From: Niveibacterium terrae
Lineage (GTDB): Bacteria > Pseudomonadota > Gammaproteobacteria > Burkholderiales > Rhodocyclaceae
Direction of reading: 5' to 3'
Assembly (NCBI RefSeq): GCF_048213115.1
Contig: NZ_CP172404.1
Coordinates: 1,178,001-1,242,000 of the forward strand
DNA length: 64,000 bases
Part shown: one piece after another, positions 1 to 8,954 of the stretch
Layout: each line of letters begins with the position of its first letter
Numbering within the stretch: position 1 is the first letter of the stretch
The notes under the pieces: model-generated
The model's database searches: none
Seen by the model: the letters and a program-made list of their open reading frames with translations, nothing else
Told to the model about the DNA's origin: nothing
Made by a program: the position numbers and the translations under genes

Positions 1-40
1 GACGGCCGGGGCCGAGCAGATTCAGGCTGGGCAGGCTCAT
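1..40 (-). CDS. 5' end of a gene running off the left edge (partial; possibly a Rossmann-fold protein)
   Basis: The TGA stop of the methyltransferase and an ATG overlap as TGATG, the usual arrangement for translational coupling. The new frame begins MSLPSLNLLGPGR and stays open to the window edge. A short hydrophobic strand followed by GPGR resembles the start of a nucleotide-binding Rossmann fold, such as DUF2520-type dehydrogenase-like proteins. Only 13 codons are visible, so both the gene and its family are tentative. Confidence 0.35.
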   Translation of the reverse strand, partial: MSLPSLNLLGPGR

Positions 41-870
41 CACGCAGCGGGTACGAAGAAGCGTCCGGCGAGCTCTTCGAGGCCCAGAGTCTTCAGGATC
101 TCGGCCAGCCTTTCGGCCGGGACGCGGCGCGGGGCGTCCTTGTATTCGGCGATGATCAGCTCGTTCTTCATCGAGTGCTCCCAGCCGACCAGCTCGGTGA
201 CCTTGACCTGGTAGCCGTGCGCTTCGAGCTGCAGGCAGCGCAGCACATTGGTGACCTGGCTGCCGAATTCGCGGGTGTGGATCGGGTGGCGCCACAGCTC
301 GGCCAGCGGGTTGGCGAGCGCGCGGCCCTTGTTGCGGCGCAGGGTCGCGGCGACTTCGGCCTGGCAGCAGGGCACGAGCACGATGAAGCGGGATTTCTTT
401 TCGAGCGCGAAGCGGATCGCGTCATCGGTCGCGGTGTCGCAGGCGTGCAGCGCGGTGACGACATCGATGCGGGGCGGCAGCGCTGCGGAGCCGATCGAGT
501 CGGCGACCGACAGGTTCAGGAAGCGCATTCCGGGAAAGCCCAGCCGTTCGGCGAGTTCGCGCGAGCGCGCGACCAGCTCGTCGCGGGTCTCGACGCCCCA
601 GATCCGCCCCGCGGGCGCCTGGTCCTTGAAGAACAGATCGTAGAGGATGAAGCCCAGATAGGACTTGCCGGCACCGTGGTCGACCAGGCTCAGATCCGGG
701 TGCTCCTGCTGCACGGCCAGCAGCAGAGGCTCGATGAACTGGAACAGGTGATAGACCTGCTTGAGTTTGCGCCGGCTGTCCTGGTTGAGCTTGCCCTCGC
801 GGGTCAGGATGTGCAGTTCCTGGAGCAGTTCGAGCGACTGTCCGGGGCGGATCTCGTAGGTCTTGGTCAT
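40..870 (-). CDS. SAM-dependent methyltransferase (class I, Methyltransf_32-like)
   Basis: This 276-aa protein probably transfers a methyl group from S-adenosylmethionine; the acceptor is unknown. The glycine-rich SAM loop appears as DHGAGKSYLGF near residues 64-74, preceded by a hydrophobic strand. The acidic ribose-binding end of strand 2 is VETRDELV near residue 94, and VTALHACDTATDD near residues 138-150 corresponds to motif IV. A VLVPCCQ stretch (about 166-172) with two cysteines is typical of this group of cytoplasmic methyltransferases. There is no signal peptide or membrane segment. The stop overlaps the start of the next gene, suggesting an operon that continues beyond the window. 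RNA or a small molecule could equally be the substrate. Confidence 0.75.
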   Translation of the reverse strand: MTKTYEIRPGQSLELLQELHILTREGKLNQDSRRKLKQVYHLFQFIEPLLLAVQQEHPDLSLVDHGAGKSYLGFILYDLFFKDQAPAGRIWGVETRDELVARSRELAERLGFPGMRFLNLSVADSIGSAALPPRIDVVTALHACDTATDDAIRFALEKKSRFIVLVPCCQAEVAATLRRNKGRALANPLAELWRHPIHTREFGSQVTNVLRCLQLEAHGYQVKVTELVGWEHSMKNELIIAEYKDAPRRVPAERLAEILKTLGLEELAGRFFVPAA

Positions 871-918
871 GATGGGCTGATCGATGCGGCGGGCGGGCAG
901 TTTAGCGCGTGTGGCGCG

Positions 919-3459
919 TCACGGCGCCAGTTCCAGCGCGATCGCTTCCCCGACGCGTCGGGAGCCAAGCTGGATATGGATGCCATCGGCGGCCTGCCAC
1001 CAGCCCGTTCCGTCTTCTCCCGCATTGATTCGGGCGAGCGCCTCCGCGTTCAGGCGGACCTGGCTGGCGCTCACGGCCAGCACTTCGATCGCGAGGCGGC
1101 GGCGGGCGTCTTCGCCGGTGCGGTTGTCGGGTTTGAGCGCGATCTGGACACGGCCATCCTCCGTCCTCTGAGCCGTGATCGCGGTCCGGCAGGCGATGCC
1201 TCTCTCGTAGGCGCGCGTGACGCCGTCGTCTTCGACCAGCGTGAAGCGGCTCTCGCGGATGCCCGGGACGGTGCGGATCAACAGATCGTCGAACCAGTGG
1301 ATGGCGGTCGCGCGCGGCGAACCGAGATTGGCCGGCGCGCGTGCGAGAAGAGGCACGATCGCGCCTTCGCGCAGATAGAGCGGGGCGCGGGTCAGCCCGT
1401 CCTCGACGACGCTGAGCTTCCGGGCGCCGCCCGTCGAATCGACGTGGTGGGCCGGCGTACGGAAATCGGTCCAGCGGCCGCGCGGGAAATAGGCGGTGAG
1501 CGAATCGCCCTTGTCGGCGAGCGCGGCGAAGAGCAGCCAGGGGCCGATCATCTTGGTCGTGCTGACGGCGCGGGCAGCTCTATCCTCCTGAAAGTAGTAA
1601 GCGAGGGGCGGGAAGAGGGGCGCGCCGCTCTCGTGCGCGGCGTGGGCGAGGCTGTACAGATAGGGGATCAGCCGGTAGCGCAGGCGGAGCGCGGCGAGAT
1701 TGCTCGGCGCGTCGCCGATCCGGTCCGGCGCGGTCTCGGTGCAGTTGCAGAGGTTCTCGACATGGGGGCGAAGCGGCACGTCGAGCAGCGCGCTGCTCGC
1801 GAACCAGCGCGTGTAGAGCCGGTCGAGCGCGGCGCGGGCGATCCCGCCGCGATGAAAACCGCCGACGTCCGAGCCGTAGTAGTCGAAGCCGGACAGGCTC
1901 ATGTTGGTCTGGGCCGTCATCTGCGCGCCGAGCGACGCGAAGGACGAGGCCACGTCGCCGGACCACATCGCGACGCCGAAGCGTTGGCTGCCCGCGGTGC
2001 CCGAGCGCGACAGGATCCACGGGCGGCGCAGCGGATCGGTGCGTGCGGTCTCCTCCGCGATGCTGCGGCTCCACGCGAAGTTGTAAAGGTTGTGGATGTC
2101 CGCGTGACGGATCCTGGTCTCGCCGTACCAGTCAAAACCCGCATAGAAGGCATTGGAACTGAAGACTTCCGGTTCGCCCAGATCGGTCCAGTGGCCCAGC
2201 ACTCCGGCGTCGATCAATGGTTTACGCTTCGCATCGTGCCAGGCGCGGCCGGCCTCGGGATTGGTCCAGTCGATCATTCCGCCGATTCCCCACCAGGGAT
2301 TGGTCGTCAGCCGTGTCGGCCGGTCGCAGGGCGGCGCGCAGTCCATCGCGAGTTGGCGCTGTTTCGCCATCGCTTCGTGCTCGGGACGCTTGGCGCCGAT
2401 ATAGCTCTCCTCGATCGTGACGATGCCCAGCCCCTGTTGCGCATAGGCGGCGAGCCGGGCTTGCGGATCGGGGAAGTGCTCGCGATCCCAGGCGAGCGTG
2501 CCCATCCGGGTGTTCTCCGAGCCGCTCGTTATGCCGCCGAACCATTGCAGGTCGAGCACTGCGCCATCGACCGGGAAGCGCTTGTCGCGCAGCGTTGCGA
2601 GCTTGTCGTCGAGCTCCTTCCAGTCATCGAAGCCGTACTCGGAGATCCACAACCCGAAAGCCTTCAGCGGCGGCACCGGCGGTTTTCCGGTCAGCTCCAG
2701 ATAGTCGCGGCGCAGCGCAGGTAGATCCTCCCCGGTCAGCACGAAAAGCCCGAGCGCGGCGCTGCCCTTCGCTTTGACCGTCCACGCTTTGCCGGTGAGG
2801 GCGAAGTCCGTCGGATAGGGTGTGTCGAAGAACAACGCGTGGCTTTGCCGGCCTTCGCCGAGCAGATAGGCGATCGGGATCTGGGTGTCGCCGGAGGCGG
2901 CGATGTCCGAGTAAGTCATCGCGTTGCCGAAAGTGTCTGCCGGCGTGCGCTCGCGCCCGAGCCAGGACGGCGATTTCTGCTCCGGATCGAGTTTCTGGCC
3001 CAGACCCAGCACTTCGCTGACCCCGCTCGGTGCGACCGACAGCGCAAGCGAATCTTCCTGCCAGCGCTTGACGCAGATCCGCTCGATCGGCTTCGCGTCC
3101 GCCCCGGCGATCGCCCAGCAGCCTCCCGTGTAGGCGATCGTCAGCGAAGCTGTCGTCAGCTTCTGCGCGGCTTCGTCCCACTGGTATTTGACCGGCCCCG
3201 GGAAATCGCGCCGGGCGATCATCGGCGAGAAGTAGGGTTTGCCGGTCGCGATTTTCGGCGCATAGGCGATATGGATCAGGCGTTCGCCCAGCACGGTCAG
3301 CACGACCTGGCGGCCGTCCTGAGCGATGCGCAGCTGGGGCGTCGCGGTGGCGGACAGTTGCACGTGGGCGGAGGTCTCGGCCTGGGCCGGTGCGCTCAGC
3401 GCGTAGCAGGCAAAGCTCAGGGCGAGAAGGGCGGCGGCGGACTGCGGGGAGCAGGGCAT
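919..3459 (-). CDS. Exported glycoside hydrolase family 31 (alpha-glucosidase/alpha-xylosidase type)
   Basis: This 846-aa retaining alpha-glycosidase has a Sec signal peptide (residues 1 to about 27, ending APAQA), so it acts in the periplasm or outside the cell. The GH31 TIM barrel runs from about residue 265. VDGAVLDLQWF (297-307) is the conserved entry strand. WTDLGEPE carries the catalytic nucleophile Asp at about residue 426, and MWSGD carries the acid/base Asp at about 502. SGFDYYGSDVGGF (523-535) is the conserved substrate-site loop. A C-terminal beta domain of the kind seen in GH31 enzymes follows. The W-T-D-L-G-E context is seen in oligosaccharide-processing members, but exact specificity cannot be read. 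The gene stands alone, divergent from the ABC exporter, and is not next to the GH13 gene at 44 kb. Confidence 0.9.
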   Translation of the reverse strand: MPCSPQSAAALLALSFACYALSAPAQAETSAHVQLSATATPQLRIAQDGRQVVLTVLGERLIHIAYAPKIATGKPYFSPMIARRDFPGPVKYQWDEAAQKLTTASLTIAYTGGCWAIAGADAKPIERICVKRWQEDSLALSVAPSGVSEVLGLGQKLDPEQKSPSWLGRERTPADTFGNAMTYSDIAASGDTQIPIAYLLGEGRQSHALFFDTPYPTDFALTGKAWTVKAKGSAALGLFVLTGEDLPALRRDYLELTGKPPVPPLKAFGLWISEYGFDDWKELDDKLATLRDKRFPVDGAVLDLQWFGGITSGSENTRMGTLAWDREHFPDPQARLAAYAQQGLGIVTIEESYIGAKRPEHEAMAKQRQLAMDCAPPCDRPTRLTTNPWWGIGGMIDWTNPEAGRAWHDAKRKPLIDAGVLGHWTDLGEPEVFSSNAFYAGFDWYGETRIRHADIHNLYNFAWSRSIAEETARTDPLRRPWILSRSGTAGSQRFGVAMWSGDVASSFASLGAQMTAQTNMSLSGFDYYGSDVGGFHRGGIARAALDRLYTRWFASSALLDVPLRPHVENLCNCTETAPDRIGDAPSNLAALRLRYRLIPYLYSLAHAAHESGAPLFPPLAYYFQEDRAARAVSTTKMIGPWLLFAALADKGDSLTAYFPRGRWTDFRTPAHHVDSTGGARKLSVVEDGLTRAPLYLREGAIVPLLARAPANLGSPRATAIHWFDDLLIRTVPGIRESRFTLVEDDGVTRAYERGIACRTAITAQRTEDGRVQIALKPDNRTGEDARRRLAIEVLAVSASQVRLNAEALARINAGEDGTGWWQAADGIHIQLGSRRVGEAIALELAP

Positions 3460-3627
3460 TGATAAACCTGTCGTAAGTACACCAAAAACCGCTGCCAGGG
3501 TGCGAATCCGGCGGGCGGGCGAGGATAATCGGAAAATTATCGGCCTTTGCGCTCACGTCCTTTCGACCTGACGCAAAGTTCGGCCGCCCTCGATCACAAC
3601 AGCCGGATGCCGGCCTCAGGATTTCCC

Positions 3628-5481
3628 GTGTTCGCCCTGTTCGAAAAACTGATTCACCCCTACCCCGACCGGCAGCCTCCGGTGCCGCCGCGCGGTTTCC
3701 TGTCCTTCGTCTGGGCCTGCACTCGGGGCCTGCGCCGCCATGTGCTGGCGATGGCCTTGCTGACCGCGGTGATCGGCGCTTTCGAAGCGCTGCTCTTCGC
3801 GTTCATGGGCCACATCGTCGACTGGCTCGGCGCGGTGCGCCCCGAGCGGCTGTGGGTCGAGCAGGGCGGGCGCCTGGCTCTGCTCGGGGCCATCCTGCTC
3901 GCCAGTCCCTTGCTGGTCGTGCTGGCGACCTTGCTCAAGCATCAGGCGCTGGCCGGCAATTTCCCGATGCGGCTGCGCTGGGACTTCCACCGCCGGATGC
4001 TCGATCAGAGCATGAGCTTCTACCAGGACGAGTTCGCCGGCCGGATCGCGACCAAGGTCATGCAGACCGCGCTGGCGGTTCGCGACACGGTCTTCATCGT
4101 CTCGGACATCCTGGTCTATGTGCTGATCTACTTCGCGACGATGGTCGCGGTTGTCGGCAGCTTCGACCGCTGGCTGCTCGTGCCTTTCCTCGCCTGGCTC
4201 GCCTTCTATGTCGTGGCGCTGAGGATCTTCGTGCCCAAGCTCGGTGAGGCATCGCGCTCGCAGGCCGACGCGCGTTCGCTGATGACCGGCCGGATCACCG
4301 ATGCCTACACGAACATCGCGACCGTCAAACTGTTCTCGCACGGCCGCCGCGAAGCGGGCTACGCGAGGAGCGCAATGCAGGAGTTCATGGGCACCGTGCA
4401 CACCCAGATGCGGCTCGTCAGCGCGGTCGAGATCGTCAACCAGACGCTCTCGGCGCTGCTGATTGCGGGCACGGCGGGTCTCGCGCTGTGGCTGTGGTCG
4501 CACAGCGCGGTCGGCGTCGGCGCGGTTGCGGCGGCGATCGCGATGGCGCTGCGCTTGAATGGCATCTCGCACTGGGTGATGTGGGAGATGGCCTCGCTCT
4601 TCGAGCACGTTGGCACCGTTCAGGACGGCATCAACACGCTCGCCCGGCCGCACGAGATCGTCGATGCGCTTGACGCGAAACCGCTTAGCGTTACGCGCGG
4701 CGAGATCCGCTTCGAGGACGTCCGCTTCGCCTATGGCGGCGAGAAGAACGTGATCGAGCATCTGTCGCTGACGATCAAGCCGGGGGAGAAGATCGGCCTG
4801 GTCGGCCGCTCGGGTGCCGGCAAGTCGACGATCGTCAATCTGTTGCTGCGCTTCTACGATGTCGAAGGCGGACGCATCCTGATCGACGGTCAGGACGTTT
4901 CCCGGGTGACCCAGGACAGCCTGCGCGCCCAGGTCGGCATGGTGACCCAGGACACGTCGCTGCTGCACCGCTCGGTGCGCGAGAACATCCTCTACAGCCG
5001 TCCCGACGCGGGTGACGACGCGATGATCGCGGCGGCGCGGCGCGCCGAAGCGCACGACTTCATCCTCGGGCTGACCGATCCGAAGGGCCGCAGCGGCTAC
5101 GACGCGCATGTCGGCGAGCGTGGCGTCAAGCTCTCGGGCGGTCAGCGCCAGCGGGTCGCGATCGCCCGGGTCATGTTGAAGGACGCGCCGATTCTGCTGC
5201 TCGACGAGGCGACCAGCGCGCTCGATTCCGAAGTCGAATCGGCGATCCAGGGCAGCCTGTACCAGCTGATGGAAGGCAAGACCGTCGTCGCGATTGCGCA
5301 CCGGCTGTCGACGATCGCGGCGATGGATCGCCTGATCGTGCTCGACCGCGGCCGCATCGTCGAGGAAGGCGACCACCAGAGCCTGCTCGCGAAGGGCGGT
5401 ATCTACGCGCGGCTGTGGGCGCACCAGAGCGGAGGCTTCCTCGCCGAGGAGGATGAGGAAGCCGGTTTGATGTCCGCGTGA
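3628..5481 (+). CDS. ABC exporter, fused membrane and ATPase domains (ABCB/MsbA-like)
   Basis: Half-transporter of about 617 aa that exports an unknown substrate across the inner membrane as a homodimer. Six transmembrane helices (about residues 35-320) precede the nucleotide-binding domain. Walker A is GRSGAGKST near residue 393, the signature is LSGGQRQRV, Walker B is ILLLDEATSALD, and the switch His lies in IAHRLST. The GTG at 3628 was chosen because CAGGA (3617-3621) lies 6 nt upstream and because related proteins begin MFxxFExLxxP, matching MFALFEKLIHP here. In-frame alternatives are ATG at 3607 and TTG at 3547. The gene ends just before a strong bidirectional terminator and appears monocistronic. 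Confidence 0.85.
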   Translation: MFALFEKLIHPYPDRQPPVPPRGFLSFVWACTRGLRRHVLAMALLTAVIGAFEALLFAFMGHIVDWLGAVRPERLWVEQGGRLALLGAILLASPLLVVLATLLKHQALAGNFPMRLRWDFHRRMLDQSMSFYQDEFAGRIATKVMQTALAVRDTVFIVSDILVYVLIYFATMVAVVGSFDRWLLVPFLAWLAFYVVALRIFVPKLGEASRSQADARSLMTGRITDAYTNIATVKLFSHGRREAGYARSAMQEFMGTVHTQMRLVSAVEIVNQTLSALLIAGTAGLALWLWSHSAVGVGAVAAAIAMALRLNGISHWVMWEMASLFEHVGTVQDGINTLARPHEIVDALDAKPLSVTRGEIRFEDVRFAYGGEKNVIEHLSLTIKPGEKIGLVGRSGAGKSTIVNLLLRFYDVEGGRILIDGQDVSRVTQDSLRAQVGMVTQDTSLLHRSVRENILYSRPDAGDDAMIAAARRAEAHDFILGLTDPKGRSGYDAHVGERGVKLSGGQRQRVAIARVMLKDAPILLLDEATSALDSEVESAIQGSLYQLMEGKTVVAIAHRLSTIAAMDRLIVLDRGRIVEEGDHQSLLAKGGIYARLWAHQSGGFLAEEDEEAGLMSA

Positions 5482-5487
5482 ACGGAA

Positions 5488-5509
5488 AAGGGCGCCCGAA
5501 GGCGCCCTT
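5488..5509. terminator. Bidirectional hairpin terminator
   Basis: A perfect 9-bp stem (AAGGGCGCC / GGCGCCCTT) closes a four-base loop that reads CGAA on plus and TTCG on minus, the extra-stable UUCG tetraloop. It lies between the convergent stops of the ABC exporter (5481) and the PAP2 lipoprotein (5526). Confidence 0.85.
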
Positions 5510-5525
5510 GCAGCGTGAAGCCGGA

Positions 5526-7484
5526 TCAGCCGTCGATCCGGATTTGCACACCGGTGCTGGTATAGATCGGAGTGGCCTTGTAGCCGTCGACGGTCACCGT
5601 CTTGAAAGTGCCGGCGCGCTTGCTGGCGCTGAGCACCGCCAGAGTGTCGCCGACCACCGGCTTGTAGCCGTTCGCGAAAGTCACTTTCAGCGTGCCGCCA
5701 GCGAGCGTCGCCGTGTTGCCGACGACGAGGCGTCCCTGGCCGTTGCTGCCGATGTTGAGCTGCAATGTGCCGGTTGCGAGTTGGGTATAGCGGCTCGCGA
5801 TCCTGACCGCGCCGGCGCTTGCGTTGCTGACGACTGTGCCCGCCTTGACATAGACGTCGCCGTTGCCGAAGGCGGTGGTCGAGGCGGCTTCGAGCGTGCC
5901 GCCGGCGACCACGGTGCCGCCGCTCCAGCTGTTGTTGCCGGCCAGGCGCAGCGTGCCGCTGCCGTTCTTCGTCAAGAGGCCCTTGCCGGTGATGTCGTTG
6001 CGCCAGGCATCGAGCGCGTTGAAACCGCCCAGGCTCGCGTCCATCGTCACAGCGACGTCGCCGTCGAAACTGCCGTAGCCGTCGGCGGCCGCGAACAGGT
6101 TCAGGCGTCCCCAGCCTTCCGCATCGTCCAGAACCGGATAGCCCGAAGCGAGCGCGGTGCTCTTCAGCACGACCCGGCGCTGATTCGCGTCGAGATAGGG
6201 CAGACGCGTCTCGAGCAGCACTTCGGCGCCCTTGGGCACGACGGCCACTTTGCTCTTGTCGGCGATCTGTGTGAAGCCGTAGGTCAGGCGGCGAAGTGTG
6301 TTGGCCTTGTTCGCATCGTGGTCGGCGAAGCGGTCGCTGGAAACCGTCGCCGAGTGGGCGTAAGTGTTCAGCGCCGTTGCGTCCGAAGTGCCGGTCGCAG
6401 CCTGCAGCGCCGCGTGGGCCTGGTCATAGGCGGCCTTGCGGGTCGCGGCGGAAGCCGCGGCGATGTTGGCTGCAGCGACGGCCTGGGCCTGAACCCGTCC
6501 GCTGATCACGTCCAGAGGCGAGTGCATGCCGGCGAGGATGCGGTTCTCACCGAGTTCGAGCCCGCGGGCGACGAGTTCCTGGAAGCGCTCGGGCATCACA
6601 TAGGCCATGCCCAGCACATCGCGCATCGCTTCGGCCGAGTGACCGCTGGTGAAGCCGCCGTCGGTGGCGGCAGTGCTGCTCTTCGCCGGCACCAGGGCCG
6701 GAACCACGACGACGCTGGAACTCCAGCGCCAGGGGCGGGCGTATTTGTAGAAGCGCTTGGCCGGCTCGGTCGAGCCGTTGTTGCCCATGCTGTTGACGAA
6801 GTCGACGACTGCACCGAAGAGCGTGTTGCTGCTGCCGCCGACGCCGGTGTTGTTGCCGCCGTCGTTGTACAGCTTCGTCGGCGCATCGGCGGCGATGTCG
6901 GTGATCGTCGTGGTCTGCTGGGCGGCTGCGCGCCAGGCGCTGGTCAGCGGTCCCATGCCATCAGAAACGCTATAGCCCTTGCCGCGACGGTCGTCGAGGT
7001 AGGCGGCCAGCTCTTGGGCGGCGGTTCTCTTGGTCGTCGCATCGACGACGTACTGGATATTCGCGGCGTGGACGCTTGCGTTCAGGATCTTGCCGTCGCT
7101 CGCGTCCCCCGGGATCCCGGTCCAGGTCGAGGCCGAGAAGGTGAGCGGGCAGGCGGTGGTTCCGGTGACCGAGACTCCGGCATCGACGAGCTGTGTGCTC
7201 GGAGCCCATATGTCGAGGAAGCCCGAGAGCACGCGCACGCCGGCGTTGGTCGCGAGCGTGGAGTGGCAGGGATCGCCCCGCGAGTTGGAGCTGGCGTTGT
7301 CGACGAAGGGCGGAACGCTCGTTTCGTTCGCGATGGGGGCGGTGTCGGACTGACCCAGACCGGCGGGGGCGTCGGGGATGACCAGGGCTTCGTCCGAATC
7401 GCTGCTCCCGCAGCCAGAGAGGACAAAAGCGCCGAGAAGTGCCGCCGCCAGCGGTGCGAGGCGGGTGGCGAAAGGCTGATACAT
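5526..7484 (-). CDS. Lipoprotein PAP2-type acid phosphatase fused to an autotransporter-associated beta-strand repeat
   Basis: This 652-aa protein has a lipobox (VLSGC, Cys25), so it is probably lipid-anchored. The PAP2/vanadium-haloperoxidase active site is complete in order: KYARPW (motif 1), FTSGHSAEA (motif 2, nucleophile-assisting His) and ENRILAGMHSPLDV (motif 3, Arg and phosphorylated His). This predicts phosphomonoester hydrolysis. The segment TKNGSGTLRLAGNNSWSG with VVAGGTLEA is an autotransporter-associated beta-strand repeat, normally found in passenger domains, followed by about 120 residues of beta-rich sequence. No C-terminal translocator barrel is present. The start has a clear signal peptide. 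The gene is divergent from macA across 256 bp. Confidence 0.85.
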   Translation of the reverse strand: MYQPFATRLAPLAAALLGAFVLSGCGSSDSDEALVIPDAPAGLGQSDTAPIANETSVPPFVDNASSNSRGDPCHSTLATNAGVRVLSGFLDIWAPSTQLVDAGVSVTGTTACPLTFSASTWTGIPGDASDGKILNASVHAANIQYVVDATTKRTAAQELAAYLDDRRGKGYSVSDGMGPLTSAWRAAAQQTTTITDIAADAPTKLYNDGGNNTGVGGSSNTLFGAVVDFVNSMGNNGSTEPAKRFYKYARPWRWSSSVVVVPALVPAKSSTAATDGGFTSGHSAEAMRDVLGMAYVMPERFQELVARGLELGENRILAGMHSPLDVISGRVQAQAVAAANIAAASAATRKAAYDQAHAALQAATGTSDATALNTYAHSATVSSDRFADHDANKANTLRRLTYGFTQIADKSKVAVVPKGAEVLLETRLPYLDANQRRVVLKSTALASGYPVLDDAEGWGRLNLFAAADGYGSFDGDVAVTMDASLGGFNALDAWRNDITGKGLLTKNGSGTLRLAGNNSWSGGTVVAGGTLEAASTTAFGNGDVYVKAGTVVSNASAGAVRIASRYTQLATGTLQLNIGSNGQGRLVVGNTATLAGGTLKVTFANGYKPVVGDTLAVLSASKRAGTFKTVTVDGYKATPIYTSTGVQIRIDG

Positions 7485-7740
7485 GTTTGATGGCTCCAGG
7501 AGTGGTGCGCCGGAAAGCAGGCCGGCCAGCGGAAGCTACGCGAGCCAAACTAAGGTTTGATGACAGCGCCTCTGCCGGACCGTGTTCTTGACCGGATGTG
7601 ACTCGCGGTGGCGCGCGTAACATCTGCTTGCAGAGCCTCCCGGCCACGGGCGGTGTTCCGGGAGATAGTCGGGTGGTCTGGCCGAACGCTCCCGCAGGTC
7701 CAGGGACGCTCCGCTCATTTCCTCCGATTCCGATGAACTC
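7485..7740. promoter_or_regulatory. Divergent intergenic region between the PAP2 lipoprotein and macA
   Basis: These 256 bp must hold the promoters for the minus-strand lipoprotein gene and the plus-strand macA operon. No convincing -10/-35 pair or known operator was recognised by eye, and no small ORF with a ribosome binding site was found. Confidence 0.4.
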
Positions 7741-8952
7741 ATGAAACCATTTCAAAGCAGATCGCGCCGTCTGGCGATCGCTGTTGTGCTGCTGATCGCA
7801 GCGCTCGCTGCCTACCGCCTGTTCGCCCCGTCCAACGCCGGACCCCGCCTGTTGAGCGTCCCGGTTCGCGTGGCCGATCTTGAGGAAACCGTGCTCGCCA
7901 GCGGAACCATCCAGGCCTTTGATCAGGTCAGCGTCGGAGCCCAGGTTTCCGGCCAGCTCAAATCGCTGAAAGTCGCTTTGGGGGACGACGTGAAGAAAGG
8001 CCAGCTGGTCGCCGAGATCGATTCTCTGACCCAGCAGAACGCGCTGAAGACCGCCGAGGCCCAGCTCGACAACGTCCAGGCCCAGAAGAAGGCAAAGCAG
8101 GCGACTCTGCGCCAGGCCGAACTCGCGTTCGAGCGCCAGAAGAAGATGCTGGATCGCGATGCGAACTCCCACGCCGACTATGAGAGCGCCGATGCGACGC
8201 TTGCCCAGACGCGCGCGGACATCGCGGCGCTGGAGGCGCAGATCCGCCAGGCCAGGGTTTCGGTCGATACCGCGAAGGTGAACCTCGGGTATACGCAGAT
8301 CACTTCGCCGATCGACGGCAAGGTCGTCGCGGTCGTGACGAAGGAAGGTCAGACCGTCAACTCGAACCAGTCGGCGCCGACCATCATCAAGGTCGCCAAG
8401 CTCAGGACCGTGACCATCAAGGCGCAGGTCTCGGAAGCCGATGTGACCCGGATCAAACCGGGGCAGAGGGTCTATTTCACGATTCTCGGCGAACCCGATC
8501 GCCGCTATCAGACGACATTGCGGGCAGTCGAACCGGCGCCCGATTCGATCTCGGATACGAGCACGACGAGCTCGAGCTCGACTTCGAGCAGCTCATCATC
8601 TTCTTCGGCGATCTACTACAACGCGATGTTCGATGTGCCCAACCCCGAGGGCAAACTGCGCATCTCGATGACGACCGAAGTCAATATCGTGCTGGCCGAA
8701 GCGAAGCAGGTGCTGACGATTCCGTCGTCGGCGCTGGACAAGGCCGGGCCGGACGGCCGTTATCGGGTCCGCGTCGAAGGTCCGGAGCATCGCATCGAAG
8801 AACGCCTCGTGCGTATCGGCATGAACAACAAGGTCGATGCGCAGGTTCTCGACGGTCTGAAGGCGGGCGAGAAAGTCGTGATCGGTGAAGCGACGGCGGC
8901 GACGTCCGACTCGGCGAGCAGCCAGCGCCGTGGCCCGCCTCCGATGATGTGA
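7741..8952 (+). CDS. macA: MacA-like periplasmic adaptor of a MacAB-type efflux pump
   Basis: This 403-aa membrane-fusion protein bridges MacB in the inner membrane to the outer-membrane factor. An N-terminal membrane anchor (about residues 11-28) is followed by a biotinyl-lipoyl half (VSVGAQVSGQLK), a coiled-coil hairpin (about 95-180, QAELAFERQKKM), the second lipoyl half (ITSPIDGKVV) and the beta-barrel. A serine/threonine-rich tract (about residues 269-290) interrupts the barrel before AIYYNAMFDVPN; such insertions occur in MacA relatives. The stop overlaps the alternative GTG start of macB, so the genes are coupled. It is the first gene of the macA-macB-nodT-type operon. The substrate, whether macrolide, siderophore, peptide or toxin, cannot be read. 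Confidence 0.88.
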   Translation: MKPFQSRSRRLAIAVVLLIAALAAYRLFAPSNAGPRLLSVPVRVADLEETVLASGTIQAFDQVSVGAQVSGQLKSLKVALGDDVKKGQLVAEIDSLTQQNALKTAEAQLDNVQAQKKAKQATLRQAELAFERQKKMLDRDANSHADYESADATLAQTRADIAALEAQIRQARVSVDTAKVNLGYTQITSPIDGKVVAVVTKEGQTVNSNQSAPTIIKVAKLRTVTIKAQVSEADVTRIKPGQRVYFTILGEPDRRYQTTLRAVEPAPDSISDTSTTSSSSTSSSSSSSSAIYYNAMFDVPNPEGKLRISMTTEVNIVLAEAKQVLTIPSSALDKAGPDGRYRVRVEGPEHRIEERLVRIGMNNKVDAQVLDGLKAGEKVVIGEATAATSDSASSQRRGPPPMM

Positions 8953-8954
8953 TC

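Noticed and set aside
175..2724. Long plus-strand frame opposite the methyltransferase and GH31 genes
   Set aside because: Same artefact: it overlaps two real genes and lacks a ribosome site or domains.
5478..7490. 670-codon plus-strand frame mirroring the PAP2 lipoprotein
   Set aside because: It covers exactly the same stretch as a clear gene, with no credible start signal.
8542..8610. Serine-rich tract in MacA as an assembly error or frameshift
   Set aside because: The frame is continuous and similar Ser/Thr-rich insertions occur in MacA relatives at the same place.
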